From Fictibacillus nanhaiensis (GTDB lineage: Bacteria > Bacillota > Bacilli > Bacillales > Fictibacillaceae), in the NCBI GenBank assembly GCA_017052515.1, contig JAFHKR010000035.1, positions 1-56,000 of the forward strand: DNA of 56,000 nt, in the 5' to 3' direction. Positions 8,276 to 18,535 of this stretch are shown in pieces. The translations under genes and the position numbers were made by a program. Each line of letters starts with the position of its first letter. Positions within the stretch are counted from its first letter, which is position 1. The notes beneath the pieces are model-generated. The model did no database searches. It was not told the origin of the DNA and saw only the letters and a program-made list of their open reading frames with translations.

Positions 8276-10216
8276 TTAAGCATTCTGAAGTTCTTCCCAT
8301 TCTTCCATCAACGTTTCCATCTCTTCATTCAAATCATCTAGCTGAGACTGAAACTCTTGTGTCTTTTCATAATCCTGAAAGACTTCAGGTTTACAAAGTT
8401 CAGCTTCTGCCGAAGTGATCTTGCTTTCGAGCCCTTCAAGCAGACCCTCAATCTCCTCGATGCGACGCTGTCTTTTACGATCCAGCTTCTTCGCTTCTTT
8501 ATCGATCGAGTTCTTCGCACCGTTTCCTTGGTTAGAAGAAGGAGTGTTAACCGCATTTTCTGCTTTCTGGCGCGCGGCGATTTCTTCCCGTGCTTTCATC
8601 TCATTTTTCTTTTCCGTGTAATAGTCGTAGTCACCTAGATACTCGGTCATGCCTGTTGGCGCGAGCTCAACGACTTTCGTGGCGATACGGTTTATGAAAT
8701 AACGGTCATGCGATACGAATAGGATCGTACCAGGATAGTGGATCAGAGCTTGTTCAAGGATCTCTTTGCTGTCAAGATCCAGATGGTTCGTCGGCTCGTC
8801 AAGCAGAAGAAGGTTTCCTTTCTCCATCATAAGCTTCGCCAGGGCAAGTCGAGCCTTCTGACCACCGCTCAGCTCTGTTACAAGCTTAAGTACATCGTCA
8901 CCGCTAAACAGGAACTGTCCGAGGATCGAGCGGATCTCTTTTTCCGTTTTTTCCGGGTAGTCATCCCACAGCTCGTTCAGTAAGGTCTTGCGTGAATGCA
9001 GATCCGCTTGTTCCTGATCATAGTGAGAGATCATGAGTCCACTGCCGTAACGTATATCGCCCGATATGAGCGGCAGCTGCTTACGTATCACTTTTAATAA
9101 AGTAGATTTGCCGATTCCGTTCGGTCCAACGATCGCGACGCTGTCCTGGCGGTTAATCGCTACCGATACGTTCTTAAATAACGGCTCACCGTCTTCATAT
9201 CCTGTGCTCACGTTCTCAAGCTTCAGCACATCGTTCCCGCTTTGTCTTTCAATCTCAAAAGAAAAACTAGCAGACTTTTCGGCACCAGCGGGACGCTCTT
9301 TCAATTCCATCTTCTCTAACTGTTTGCGACGACTTTGTGCACGTTTCGTAGTGGAAGCACGCACGATGTTGCGCTGAATAAAATCTTCTAACTTCGCAAC
9401 CTGCTCTTGCTGCTTCTCAAACTCTTTCATCTCTTGAGCGAAACGCTCCGCCTTTTGCTCGAGATAGCTAGAATAGTTACCTGTGAAACGGTAAGAACGT
9501 TTTCTCGAAACCTCGTAAACGGTCGTTACGATCTTATCGAGGAAATACCGGTCATGGGAAACAATTAAGATGCCACCAGGATAACTCTGCAAATACTGCT
9601 CGAGCCACGTGAGCGTTTTGATGTCTAAATGGTTCGTCGGCTCATCGAGAATGAGTAGATCTGGTTTGGTTAATAGGAGCTTTGCAAGTGCGAGTCTCGT
9701 TTTTTGCCCACCACTCAATGTGTTGATCTTCGTATCGCGATCAAAATCGGCAAACTGAAAACCGTGAAGCACCGTACGAATCTCCGCTTCATACTGATAG
9801 CCGCCTTCGTCTTTAAACGTAACCTGCAGCGCATCATAATCTTTCAGAAGACGTTCATACTCCGCTTCATTCGCAATCACTTCCGGATCGCCCATACGCG
9901 CTTCCATCTCACGCAGCTTTTTCTCTTTTTTACGAAGGTCTTCAAACACCGAGAGCATCTCATTCCAGATTGATTCATCCGAATCTAGCCCTGCATCTTG
10001 CGCAAGATAACCAGTCTTCACGTCTTTTGGAATCATGACATGACCAGAATCATAGGAATACTCACCAGTAATCACGCGAAGCAGCGTAGATTTACCCGCA
10101 CCGTTCCGCCCAACAAGCGCAATTCGCTCACCTTTTTGAACCTCTAGTTTTATATTCGATAAAATAACGTCCGCGCCAAACGACTTCGTAACGTCTTGAA
10201 CTTGTAAAATAATCAT
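8276..10216 (-). CDS. ABC-F family ATPase (YdiF-like)
   Basis: A 646-aa soluble protein with two ABC cassettes and no membrane segments. Cassette 1 has GRNGAGKST near residue 37, LSGGQKTRLALAKL and LLILDEPTNHLD; cassette 2 has GPNGIGKST near residue 353, LSGGQKARLALAKL and LLLLDEPTNHLD. A charged linker lies between them and the last 100 residues form a coiled-coil tail. Both catalytic Glu residues of Walker B are present. ABC-F proteins act on the ribosome in translation, and some protect it from antibiotics. Position and length match YdiF of B. subtilis, next to tsaD. AGGTGAAATTACA precedes the ATG. It is transcribed toward tsaD and ends in its own terminator. Confidence 0.94.
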   Translation of the reverse strand: MIILQVQDVTKSFGADVILSNIKLEVQKGERIALVGRNGAGKSTLLRVITGEYSYDSGHVMIPKDVKTGYLAQDAGLDSDESIWNEMLSVFEDLRKKEKKLREMEARMGDPEVIANEAEYERLLKDYDALQVTFKDEGGYQYEAEIRTVLHGFQFADFDRDTKINTLSGGQKTRLALAKLLLTKPDLLILDEPTNHLDIKTLTWLEQYLQSYPGGILIVSHDRYFLDKIVTTVYEVSRKRSYRFTGNYSSYLEQKAERFAQEMKEFEKQQEQVAKLEDFIQRNIVRASTTKRAQSRRKQLEKMELKERPAGAEKSASFSFEIERQSGNDVLKLENVSTGYEDGEPLFKNVSVAINRQDSVAIVGPNGIGKSTLLKVIRKQLPLISGDIRYGSGLMISHYDQEQADLHSRKTLLNELWDDYPEKTEKEIRSILGQFLFSGDDVLKLVTELSGGQKARLALAKLMMEKGNLLLLDEPTNHLDLDSKEILEQALIHYPGTILFVSHDRYFINRIATKVVELAPTGMTEYLGDYDYYTEKKNEMKAREEIAARQKAENAVNTPSSNQGNGAKNSIDKEAKKLDRKRQRRIEEIEGLLEGLESKITSAEAELCKPEVFQDYEKTQEFQSQLDDLNEEMETLMEEWEELQNA

Positions 10217-10299
10217 TGTAATTTCACCTCTATGAAAAACGGGTGGTTTTATTTATTGGCTTATTCCCAAAAAGAATTGAGTTAGTGCTTCATTGAATA

Positions 10300-10427
10300 G
10301 TTGATTGAAGTGTAAGGTGAGAGACTCCTGCGGGACGAGCGGTCAGGTGAGACCCTTAAGGGCGCAAAGCGGCAAGGGGCTCACCGGTCGCCCCGCTGAA
10401 AGCGAAGCACCTGGAACGGAAATCAAC
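10300..10427 (-). repeat. Dispersed 128-bp hairpin repeat, copy C (inverted)
   Basis: The reverse complement begins GTTGATTTCCGTTCCAGG and matches copy B over its full length, including the GCGACCGGTGAGCCCC block and the CCGCTCGTCCCGC block. It lies between the divergent ABC-F and moaC genes. Length is 128 bp, the same as copies B and D. Confidence 0.85.
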
Positions 10428-10605
10428 TACATTCAACAATCATGCAATCAGCCTTTATACAAATAACCCTGTCTAACTAGTAGTTTAGCGTAGTTTGGAG
10501 ATTCGCGCCAACAAAGGGAATGTTCAACATTTTGCAATAATTACAAGTAAAATCTTAACGACAATAAAAGCGGTTTCGTGTATATTCATCATGAGGAGGG
10601 GTTTT

Positions 10606-11109
10606 ATGACAGAGTTTACCCATTTTAACGAAGAAGGCCGCGCGCGCATGGTTGATATTTCGGAAAAAGAAACATCTCACCGAACAGCCGTAGCGGTAAG
10701 CGGGGTAACGGTTTCTGAAGAAGTCTTACTTAAGATCAAAGAAAACGGATTTAAAAAAGGGGACGTTCTAGCCGTCGCACAGATCGCTGGGATCATGGCT
10801 GCGAAAAAAACCTCTGACTGGATTCCGATGTGTCACCCGTTATCACTGACTGGCGTTGATCTGTCTTTTTCATGGGATGAATTAGCGGACAGCATGTATA
10901 AATTAAACATCCAAGTTGAAGTGAAAACGAAAGGTAGCACCGGTGTTGAGATGGAGGCGTTAACAGCGGCTTCTGCAGCAGCATTAACCGTCTATGATAT
11001 GTGTAAAGCAGCGGATAAGGGAATGGTGATCGGGCCTACATACCTCCAATCGAAAACAGGAGGCAAGAATGGGGACTTTCTACGTTCTTCAAGCCCTGAC
11101 AAAATATGA
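10606..11109 (+). CDS. moaC: Cyclic pyranopterin monophosphate synthase
   Basis: A 167-aa MoaC protein that, with MoaA, makes cyclic pyranopterin monophosphate from GTP in molybdenum cofactor synthesis. The signature [12 protein letters not shown] and the later [15 protein letters not shown] and [11 protein letters not shown] contain the active-site residues. The ATG at 10606 follows GAGGAGGGG and gives the usual start [18 protein letters not shown] longer in-frame start at 10495 has no ribosome site. No other moa gene lies nearby. The C-terminal tail is [12 protein letters not shown]. Confidence 0.95.
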   Translation: MTEFTHFNEEGRARMVDISEKETSHRTAVAVSGVTVSEEVLLKIKENGFKKGDVLAVAQIAGIMAAKKTSDWIPMCHPLSLTGVDLSFSWDELADSMYKLNIQVEVKTKGSTGVEMEALTAASAAALTVYDMCKAADKGMVIGPTYLQSKTGGKNGDFLRSSSPDKI

Positions 11110-11154
11110 TACAATAGGAATAGATAAGCTTTCTAAACTTGGAGGGCTCCAAAT

Positions 11155-11790
11155 ATGAACCAAGACCAGTTAAAAATACCCCACGCAACAGCAAAACGGC
11201 TGCCCTTGTATTATCGTTTTTTGAAAAACTTATCATCTTCCGGTAAACAAAGGGTGTCTTCTGCTGAATTAAGCGAAGCCGTAAAAGTAGATTCTGCAAC
11301 AATCCGCAGAGATTTTTCATACTTTGGCGCATTAGGCAAAAAAGGTTATGGCTACAATGTTAATTATCTGCTGTCGTTCTTCGCAAAGACGTTGAACCAG
11401 GATGAAACGACAACCGTAGCGTTAATCGGAGTAGGTAACTTAGGCACGGCCTTTTTACATTACAATTTCACCAAAAATAACAATACCAAAATAGAAGTCG
11501 CATTCGATGTAGACCGAGCTAAAATCGGCACCGAAATTGCCGGAGTTCCGATCTATCACACAGAAGACATCGAGCAAGAACTGAAGAATCGAGGCATCGA
11601 TGTTGCGATCCTGACCGTTCCAGTAGGAGCCGCTCAACCGATCGCCGATCAACTCGAGCGCGCAGGTGTAACAGGCATCTTAAACTTCACACCCGCACGA
11701 TTGACCGTCTCACCCGAGATTCGTGTTCATCACATCGATCTAGCTGTTGAATTGCAATCGCTTGTTTATTTTATGAAAAACTATTCTTAA
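11155..11790 (+). CDS. rex: Redox-sensing transcriptional repressor Rex
   Basis: A 211-aa repressor. Residues 1-80 form a winged helix ([19 protein letters not shown] is the recognition region, and [12 protein letters not shown] follows). A Rossmann domain begins at [15 protein letters not shown] near residue 89 and binds NAD(H). Rex releases DNA when NADH rises and controls fermentation and respiration genes. It keeps the B. subtilis position (ydiH) upstream of the tatA-tatC pair. I saw no clear Rex operator in front of it. Confidence 0.96.
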   Translation: MNQDQLKIPHATAKRLPLYYRFLKNLSSSGKQRVSSAELSEAVKVDSATIRRDFSYFGALGKKGYGYNVNYLLSFFAKTLNQDETTTVALIGVGNLGTAFLHYNFTKNNNTKIEVAFDVDRAKIGTEIAGVPIYHTEDIEQELKNRGIDVAILTVPVGAAQPIADQLERAGVTGILNFTPARLTVSPEIRVHHIDLAVELQSLVYFMKNYS

Positions 11791-11808
11791 AACAAGGAGG
11801 TAATCGTT

Positions 11809-11988
11809 ATGTTAGGACCAGGAAGTATCGCGGTAATCGGACTTGCAGCTCTTGTTATGTTTGGACCGAAAAAGTTGCCTGAGCTAGGTAAAGCAGCAGG
11901 TAAGACGCTTCGCGAGTTCAAAAATGCAACAAAAGGCATGATGGACGAAGAAGATGAGAAAAAGGAAAGCGAACAACTGAAGAAGTAA
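11809..11988 (+). CDS. tatA: Sec-independent translocase subunit TatA
   Basis: A 59-aa protein. One N-terminal membrane helix ([15 protein letters not shown]) is followed by the hinge [11 protein letters not shown], an amphipathic helix and a charged tail rich in Glu and Lys. This is the typical TatA layout. AAGGAGG lies before the ATG and tatC follows 12 bp later. TatA forms the pore for folded proteins together with TatC. The pair corresponds to TatAy-TatCy of B. subtilis by position. The gene is short and easily missed. Confidence 0.95.
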   Translation: MLGPGSIAVIGLAALVMFGPKKLPELGKAAGKTLREFKNATKGMMDEEDEKKESEQLKK

Positions 11989-12000
11989 GGATGTTTGTCT

Positions 12001-12783
12001 ATGACCTCTGAAAAAAATATGTCGCTATACGGTCACATTGGCGAATTACGAAAGCGCATCATATGGGCGATCCTAGCCTTCTTCCTATTCTTGATCGCTG
12101 GATTTTTCTTAGCCAAGCCCGTAATCGTATATCTGCAAAGTGACCCAATCGCAAAGAACATTCAGATGAACGCTTTTCATCTAACCGATCCACTGAACGT
12201 GTACATGACATTTGCCTTCTTCATCGGCCTCGTCCTATCCGCACCAGTGGTGTTGTACCAACTCTGGGCATTCATCAGCCCGGGGCTTTATGAGAACGAA
12301 CGAAAAGTAACGCTCATGTACATCCCGATCGCATTCGTGCTCTTCTTGACGGGACTCGCATTCTCGTACTTTATTCTGTTTCCGTTCGTTGTGAGCTTTA
12401 TGGGAAATGTCGCCGTGGCACTTAGTGTAGAAGGTGAATACGGAATTCAGGAATACTTCTCATTCCTATTCAACATCACACTGCCGTTCGGATTGTTATT
12501 CCAGTTTCCAGTCTTAATTATGTTCTTGACTCGACTTGGAATCGTAACACCTGATTTCCTTAAAAGCATTCGTAAGGTAGCTTACTTTGGGATTTTAGTA
12601 GTAGCGGGTCTTATCACACCGCCAGAGCTGCTGTCTCACTTGATGGTTACGTTCCCGCTTATCCTGTTATACGAAATCAGCATCATCATTTCGAAGACCG
12701 CTTATAAAAAACGAATGAAAGCCGAAGTCGAAGCACTCGTAAAAGAACGAGAAGCTCAGGCAGAAGCGATGTATCATGATTAA
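12001..12783 (+). CDS. tatC: Sec-independent translocase subunit TatC
   Basis: A 260-aa membrane protein with six hydrophobic helices. The N-terminal HIGELRKRIIWA and the cytoplasmic loop QLWAFISPGLYENERK are TatC signatures and form the twin-arginine signal binding site. The ATG at 12001 has TAAGGA 9 bases before it; an in-frame TTG at 11995 is less likely. It ends in a strong terminator. Confidence 0.96.
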   Translation: MTSEKNMSLYGHIGELRKRIIWAILAFFLFLIAGFFLAKPVIVYLQSDPIAKNIQMNAFHLTDPLNVYMTFAFFIGLVLSAPVVLYQLWAFISPGLYENERKVTLMYIPIAFVLFLTGLAFSYFILFPFVVSFMGNVAVALSVEGEYGIQEYFSFLFNITLPFGLLFQFPVLIMFLTRLGIVTPDFLKSIRKVAYFGILVVAGLITPPELLSHLMVTFPLILLYEISIIISKTAYKKRMKAEVEALVKEREAQAEAMYHD

Positions 12784-12820
12784 AAAGAGGATGACTCCAC
12801 GTGGGGAATCCTCTTTTTTG
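12782..12820 (+). terminator. Terminator of rex-tatA-tatC
   Basis: AAAAAGAGGAT and ATCCTCTTTTTT pair around a CTCCACGTGGGG region that can pair further, and end in a T run. It starts on the stop codon of tatC. Confidence 0.92.
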
Positions 12821-12856
12821 TGTGGTTGGAATGAAGCTGCGGTATGGGAGAGTGGG

Positions 12857-12982
12857 AGTGGACAGTAAAAATGAGGAAGTAGACAGTAAATATGCAAAAG
12901 TGGACAGTATTTCAACGAAAGTGGACAGTAAAACTCAAAAAGTGGACAGTATTTTCGTGAAAGTCGACAGTAAGCATCGTTT
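12857..12982. repeat. 21-bp period array, core AGTGGACAGTA, 6 units
   Basis: The core AGTGGACAGTA (with GTAGACAG and GTCGACAG variants) begins at 12857, 12878, 12899, 12920, 12941 and 12962, exactly 21 bp apart each time. The other ten bases of each unit vary freely. Because 21 is a multiple of three the array is open in one frame as a VDSK-type heptad, but that frame has no ribosome site and starts inside the tatC terminator. Confidence 0.85.
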
Positions 12983-13033
12983 GAGGTGACTTGCGGGCTA
13001 TTTAGGTGCTACCTAAAGTACTGCTCGTGATGA

Positions 13034-13063
13034 TAATCTGTCGGATTCGATGACTAATCTGTC
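13034..13063. repeat. 21-bp period array, core TAATCTGTC, 2 units
   Basis: TAATCTGTC is found at 13034 and 13055, exactly 21 bp apart, about 50 bp after the six-unit array. It has a different core but the same period. Confidence 0.5.
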
Positions 13064-13110
13064 CAATCCCACATCCGCCACTGGCCATCCTCACAAAACA
13101 CCGCCAAAAA

Positions 13111-13142
13111 ACGAAAAAAACTGCCTCCAATAAGAAGCAGTT
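13111..13142 (-). terminator. Terminator of ydiL-ydiK
   Basis: On the minus strand AACTGCTTC and GAGGCAGTT pair, with one wobble, and are followed by seven T. Confidence 0.8.
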
Positions 13143-13150
13143 CCCGCATA

Positions 13151-13354
13151 TTATTTCTTTCGTTTTCTTTTCAAGTGGTTGTTTAACGCAAAATAGCGGA
13201 TGGCATTGGCGTAATCGAAGGTTGCAACGACCATCGTGATGATCGTCCAGAAGCTTGTCATACCGTACTCGCTTGCGTAATGAACGGCTAAGTACGTAAA
13301 GACGACTCCGATTCCTAGATATAAAAATGCCATAAACAGTGGTGATGTCTTCAT
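13151..13354 (-). CDS. ydiK: YdiK-like small membrane protein
   Basis: A 67-aa protein with two predicted membrane helices (SPLFMAFLYLGIGVVFTYLAV and SFWTIITMVVATFDYANAIR) and a basic tail ending in KRKRKK. Size and position between tatC and the CPBP protein match YdiK (DUF4305) of B. subtilis. Its function is unknown. Its ATG overlaps the stop of the upstream gene in ATGA and GGAGG lies inside that gene's last codons, so translation is coupled. Confidence 0.85.
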   Translation of the reverse strand: MKTSPLFMAFLYLGIGVVFTYLAVHYASEYGMTSFWTIITMVVATFDYANAIRYFALNNHLKRKRKK

Positions 13355-14064
13355 AATAGTCCTCCAATAATCAGTTGCGCTGTTTCTAGCTGTTGTTCCA
13401 TTTCTTTGATTTTATCGGCAAATAATACTTGAACGATCAAAACGAGCGTGTTCATGGCAACGTGTGCCGCGATCGGTACGATAAGACGTTGCGTTTTAAC
13501 ATACAGAAAAGCGAACGTGAAGCCCATTGCCGTGTAGATTAATAAGTGTGTGAAGTCCGCATGAACAGCAGCAAAGATTAAAGAACTGATCAAAGCAGAA
13601 ATAAAGAAATTAAAGCGTTTATGAAGAGAGCCGAAAATGATCTTTCGGAAGATGATCTCTTCTAGTATTGGCCCAACGATGGCCGTTACAATCATAAAAT
13701 ATTTAACGTTTTTCACGATCTCAACAAGTTGCTTCGTGTTTTCCGATCCAGGCTGGATACCAAACAGGTTCATCTCGATCATGCTCGCGATAATTTGAGC
13801 GGCGTACGCCATGAAAATACCGATGATCGACCATAGAATGGCAGATCCTTTTGAGACGCGCTTAGAATTTCGGTGGCGTTCTCTCATTTCAGGGATCAGC
13901 ATGTAAAGGATGATTACAAGAGCCGCGATAAAGCTGAACGTTCCCCACATTCCAAAAAGTTGATTTTTAGGAACACCAAGTTCATGTAGCAGTGGAACCC
14001 CAATGTAACCTGAGAATTGCATCACGATATATATGAAGATGATCCACCAATATTTTTTCTTCAA
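13351..14064 (-). CDS. ydiL: CPBP family intramembrane protease (YdiL-like)
   Basis: A 237-aa membrane protein with about seven helices. The three CPBP (Abi) motifs are present: EEIIFRK (the EExxxR glutamates), FAAVHADFTH and HVAMNT. Such proteins are glutamic intramembrane proteases; some process prenylated or signal peptides. The start is TTG at 14064, preceded by AAAGGAGAAGG, since no ATG fits. It forms a two-gene unit with ydiK and is divergent from groES. Confidence 0.9.
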   Translation of the reverse strand: MKKKYWWIIFIYIVMQFSGYIGVPLLHELGVPKNQLFGMWGTFSFIAALVIILYMLIPEMRERHRNSKRVSKGSAILWSIIGIFMAYAAQIIASMIEMNLFGIQPGSENTKQLVEIVKNVKYFMIVTAIVGPILEEIIFRKIIFGSLHKRFNFFISALISSLIFAAVHADFTHLLIYTAMGFTFAFLYVKTQRLIVPIAAHVAMNTLVLIVQVLFADKIKEMEQQLETAQLIIGGLL

Positions 14065-14206
14065 ATTACCTTCTCCTTTACGTACAGCCCTAAAAATAAT
14101 TACGTTTCATACCTCTTTATATGCTTACCCATTTTAACATAGAATAGGCAGGGCTCGCGAGGATATCGAATTTGCGGGTAATTCGATTTATATTTATATT
14201 TCTCAC

Positions 14207-14235
14207 TTGCAAAATTTTTTAGTTTTATTTATTAT
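14207..14235 (+). promoter_or_regulatory. Sigma-A promoter of groESL
   Basis: The -35 TTGCAA (14207-14212) and -10 TATTAT (14230-14235) are separated by 17 bp. The CIRCE operator starts 12 bp after the -10 box, as in other Bacillus heat-shock operons. Confidence 0.85.
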
Positions 14236-14246
14236 TAGAAATGGAG

Positions 14247-14273
14247 TTAGCACTCACTAACAAAGAGTGCTAA
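14247..14273 (+). promoter_or_regulatory. CIRCE operator (HrcA binding site)
   Basis: TTAGCACTC, nine bases, then GAGTGCTAA: an exact match to the CIRCE consensus. HrcA binds it and represses groESL except during heat shock. Confidence 0.98.
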
Positions 14274-14310
14274 TAAGAAATCTTTTAACTATTTAAGGAG
14301 GGTGTTTCAC

Positions 14311-14595
14311 TTGTTAAAGCCACTAGGTGACCGTATTATTATTGAGCTTGTAGAAGGTGAAGAAAAAACTGCAAGCGGCATTGTATTGCCAGATTCAGCA
14401 AAAGAAAAGCCTCAAGAAGGAAAAGTTGTTGCTGTAGGTACGGGCCGTGTAACGGATAACGGCGAGCGTATCTCTTTAGAAGTTTCTGAAGGCAACACGA
14501 TTATTTTCTCAAAATACGCTGGTACAGAAGTAAAGTACCAAGGTAAAGAATACTTGATTCTTCGTGAGTCTGACGTATTAGCGATCGTAGGCTAA
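14311..14595 (+). CDS. groES: Co-chaperonin GroES
   Basis: A 94-aa GroES. The mobile loop that contacts GroEL is [20 protein letters not shown] (residues 15-34). The start is the TTG at 14311, since AAGGAGGG (14295-14302) is 8 bases before it and the protein then begins MLKPLGDRI as in other bacilli. The in-frame GTG at 14302 lies within the ribosome site itself. It is cotranscribed with groEL. Confidence 0.97.
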   Translation: MLKPLGDRIIIELVEGEEKTASGIVLPDSAKEKPQEGKVVAVGTGRVTDNGERISLEVSEGNTIIFSKYAGTEVKYQGKEYLILRESDVLAIVG

Positions 14596-14681
14596 TCGTT
14601 AGGTAACTTGGAAGCTTCAATATTTTGAAGCTACATAAATCAAACATAAAGCATATGTAAGTCACTAACTTTTAAAATTAA

Positions 14682-16334
<1,653 letters not shown>

Positions 16335-16370
16335 GGATTTTTTAAAAGTAATAAGCATTATAGAAAAATT

Positions 16371-16404
16371 AGAGACTACTTTCTATTATCAGAAAGTAGT
16401 CTCT
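16371..16404 (+). terminator. Terminator-like hairpin after groEL
   Basis: A perfect 14-bp stem (AGAGACTACTTTCT / AGAAAGTAGTCTCT) with a 6-base loop; only a weak T-tract follows. It probably ends the groESL operon. Confidence 0.7.
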
Positions 16405-16468
16405 TAAGTTTTCTGAAATATGGTAAGTTAAAGGTGTATTTCTTAATATGTAAGTAAGGAGACTAATT

Positions 16469-17146
16469 ATGAACTGGTTAACGAATTTAGACACATTATA
16501 TGCATCTAGTGTTGAAAAAAAAAATAATAAACAATTAATTTATTATCCTCTTGTTAATATCAAATGTGCGACTGAAGGTGTGGAATTCATTTTTAGAAAA
16601 AAAAATAGAAAAACACAAATATTGTTTAAAGATGAGTATGGAAGGAGAGTATACTTAACAGATGTAGATATTATAAATATTTTAGTAGAGGCTAAAGATA
16701 AAATATTTACTTTAATACATCAAAGTTTGGTGAATTACTTAATTGAGAAACATCAAAATAAATTAATATGGGAAATTGAAAATAAGACTTTTGAATCTGG
16801 GTTTGTTATGCCAGAATATTCAGATCAAAATAAAGAAGATCTAGAGTTATTAAAAAAACATACCTTTAATACAGTAGCTGATTTCGAAGTCAGTTATTAC
16901 GATTTATTGGTACTCATAAGTTTAATAGTTGATAAAGAATATGTAGTCAATGAAGTAGATGCTGAAATTAGAAAAGCAAGACAGCTAAAGAAGTTTATCG
17001 TCTTAACAACTTTCTATAGAAATTATCATTACGCACAAGAGCTTGAAGAAAATGGATACAATGTTGGTTTGAAAATTGAACAGGTTTATTATAATAAGAG
17101 CATCGCCAAAGAAATAGATAAAGTATTTGATAAAATAAAGTTTTAA
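16469..17146 (+). CDS. Unknown protein at the start of the AT-rich island
   Basis: I do not recognise this 225-aa protein. It has no signal peptide or membrane helix and is rich in Lys, Asn and Ile. The C-terminal part has a run of charged helices (VVNEVDAEIRKARQLKKF) and ends EIDKVFDKIKF. TAAGGAGA lies 8 bases before the ATG. Codon use is extremely AT-rich, like the retron genes behind it and unlike groEL in front. Only 32 bp separate its stop from the retron ncRNA, so it could be read with the retron, as an accessory gene, or be an independent cargo gene of the same island. Confidence 0.75.
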   Translation: MNWLTNLDTLYASSVEKKNNKQLIYYPLVNIKCATEGVEFIFRKKNRKTQILFKDEYGRRVYLTDVDIINILVEAKDKIFTLIHQSLVNYLIEKHQNKLIWEIENKTFESGFVMPEYSDQNKEDLELLKKHTFNTVADFEVSYYDLLVLISLIVDKEYVVNEVDAEIRKARQLKKFIVLTTFYRNYHYAQELEENGYNVGLKIEQVYYNKSIAKEIDKVFDKIKF

Positions 17147-17169
17147 ATTCATATACTTAGTGGTATATT
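17142..17169 (+). promoter_or_regulatory. Possible promoter of the retron ncRNA
   Basis: TTTAAA (17142-17147) and TATATT (17164-17169) are 16 bp apart, which would start transcription close to the 5' end of the ncRNA at 17179. The region is so AT-rich that chance matches are likely. Confidence 0.3.
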
Positions 17170-17178
17170 TAAAATAAT

Positions 17179-17394
17179 GAGCCCTAGTAAAACTGTCATG
17201 TACACAGTTACCTTAGCGTCTAAGGTTGAGACAATCACAAAATGTAAAAATATTCAGAACTTGCGTTCATTGTTTTACAAGAATGCAATTAATTTTATAA
17301 CAACCGCTCGCTTACGCAATCTTTGCTCCAGCTCGGAACGCTATAAAATTAATAACATTTACAATGAAATTCATGAATATTTTTAGTAGGGCTC
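17179..17394 (+). ncRNA. Retron msr-msd noncoding RNA
   Basis: About 216 nt directly upstream of the effector and reverse transcriptase genes. The ends are complementary: a1 at 17179-17192 (GAGCCCTAGTAAAA) pairs with a2 at 17381-17394 (TTTTAGTAGGGCTC) in 13 of 14 positions. The motif CCTTAGCG at 17211-17218 matches the branch-point context of retron Ec86, with the likely branching G at 17216. A long msd stem is visible as a perfect 12-bp inverted repeat, 17288-17299 with 17342-17353, closing a 42-nt loop. More hairpins are at 17191-17209, 17211-17225 and 17262-17286. Exact ends of the transcript and of the msDNA are inferred. Confidence 0.85.
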
Positions 17395-17425
17395 TTTTTA
17401 TTTATTTTGGGGGTAAATTTATTGT

Positions 17426-18535
17426 ATGGAGAATTTATCATATTTTAAATTAAATAAAACATTAGACAATCCTTTAAGGATTTTTTTTTTATGTGGTAGT
17501 TATTTTAACCCTGGTGAACAAGATAAAGTAGATAAGAGAATAATACTTAAAAAGTATATTGAATCTATTAATTCTAATTTTAAATGTTTAATATTAGAAG
17601 AAAACTTTATGTTCAGTAGTAGAAATAATAAATTAAATTATAACGATATTCAATTAAAAAGTTTAAAATCTATTGAGTTAATTACTAGCTTAATGAGTGA
17701 TAAAGTCATTATATTACATGAAAGTATTTCTACTGCTGCGGAGATAGGGTTATTTTCAAGTGAAAAAATAATAAATGATAAATTAATTGTCCTGGCGCCA
17801 GATATCTTTTCTTCTGAAGAAGATTTAATTTCAGGGTTTATGAAATTAGCCTATGCCAATAAATTTTATTCAGCTAATAATCTTAATATCATAAGGTATT
17901 TTCCTGGACAGTTTTTCTATGAGATATCTTCTGAGTTAATTAAACCTCATTTTTACTTTGTTAATAATGTTTTAGGTGATAATTTACAAAATAAAATTAA
18001 TAATTTGATAGATTTTAAATGTAATACAATTAAAATAACTAAACAAAATTACCTTAATGCTAATAATAATAGAGTAAGTAAATACACGGTAGACAATAAA
18101 AATATAAATGTGACTTTAACTCTAGATAATTTGGTAACACTTCTAATAAGTCTTTTCACAGTTGATATCATAAAATCAGATTTGCGATCTCCAATAACAA
18201 AATTGGAGGGAGATAATATAACAAAAAGAAGAAGAGTTTTTCATAAAACTATAGACATTCTTAAAAAAAACTTCATAAGTTTTATGGCCCGTTCTATAGA
18301 AAGTGAAGTCCCACTTAAATCAGAAGAAATCAATGTTAGTACTAATTATTCTGATATTAATATTTCACAAGCAATTGGATACTTTGTGTACGTTATGTAT
18401 GCTATTGGAATGATAAACATTGGTAGTCAGAATACTAAACTTACTATTTCTAATGAATTTGATTCTGTTCTAACTGAGTATTCTGATTTAATTGTTACAC
18501 CAAGTGGTGGGCTAACGGAGGTGTTAAACTCTTGA
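17426..18535 (+). CDS. Retron effector: nucleoside deoxyribosyltransferase-like protein
   Basis: A 369-aa protein between the ncRNA and the reverse transcriptase. Residues 18-125 resemble a nucleoside 2-deoxyribosyltransferase: FFLCGSYF at 20-27 is the substrate-binding strand, and SISTAAEIG at 100-108 carries the likely catalytic E106. The C-terminal 80 residues look like a winged-helix domain. This matches the type II retrons such as Ec86, whose effector is an N-glycosidase-like toxin held inactive by the RT-msDNA complex and released when phage proteins disturb it. The start ATG at 17426 has GGGGG 12 bases upstream. The last codons overlap the RT start (TTGA). Confidence 0.82.
   Translation: MENLSYFKLNKTLDNPLRIFFLCGSYFNPGEQDKVDKRIILKKYIESINSNFKCLILEENFMFSSRNNKLNYNDIQLKSLKSIELITSLMSDKVIILHESISTAAEIGLFSSEKIINDKLIVLAPDIFSSEEDLISGFMKLAYANKFYSANNLNIIRYFPGQFFYEISSELIKPHFYFVNNVLGDNLQNKINNLIDFKCNTIKITKQNYLNANNNRVSKYTVDNKNINVTLTLDNLVTLLISLFTVDIIKSDLRSPITKLEGDNITKRRRVFHKTIDILKKNFISFMARSIESEVPLKSEEINVSTNYSDINISQAIGYFVYVMYAIGMINIGSQNTKLTISNEFDSVLTEYSDLIVTPSGGLTEVLNS

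Noticed and set aside
12857-12982. CRISPR array
   Set aside because: The period is 21 bp with an 11-bp core, far below CRISPR repeat and spacer sizes, and no cas gene is present.
12801-12989. Protein with VDSK heptad repeats
   Set aside because: The frame starts inside a terminator, lacks a ribosome site and is only open because the 21-bp DNA repeat is a multiple of three.
17177-17386. 69-codon frame between the two island genes
   Set aside because: It covers almost exactly the retron ncRNA, which explains the conserved structure; no ribosome site.
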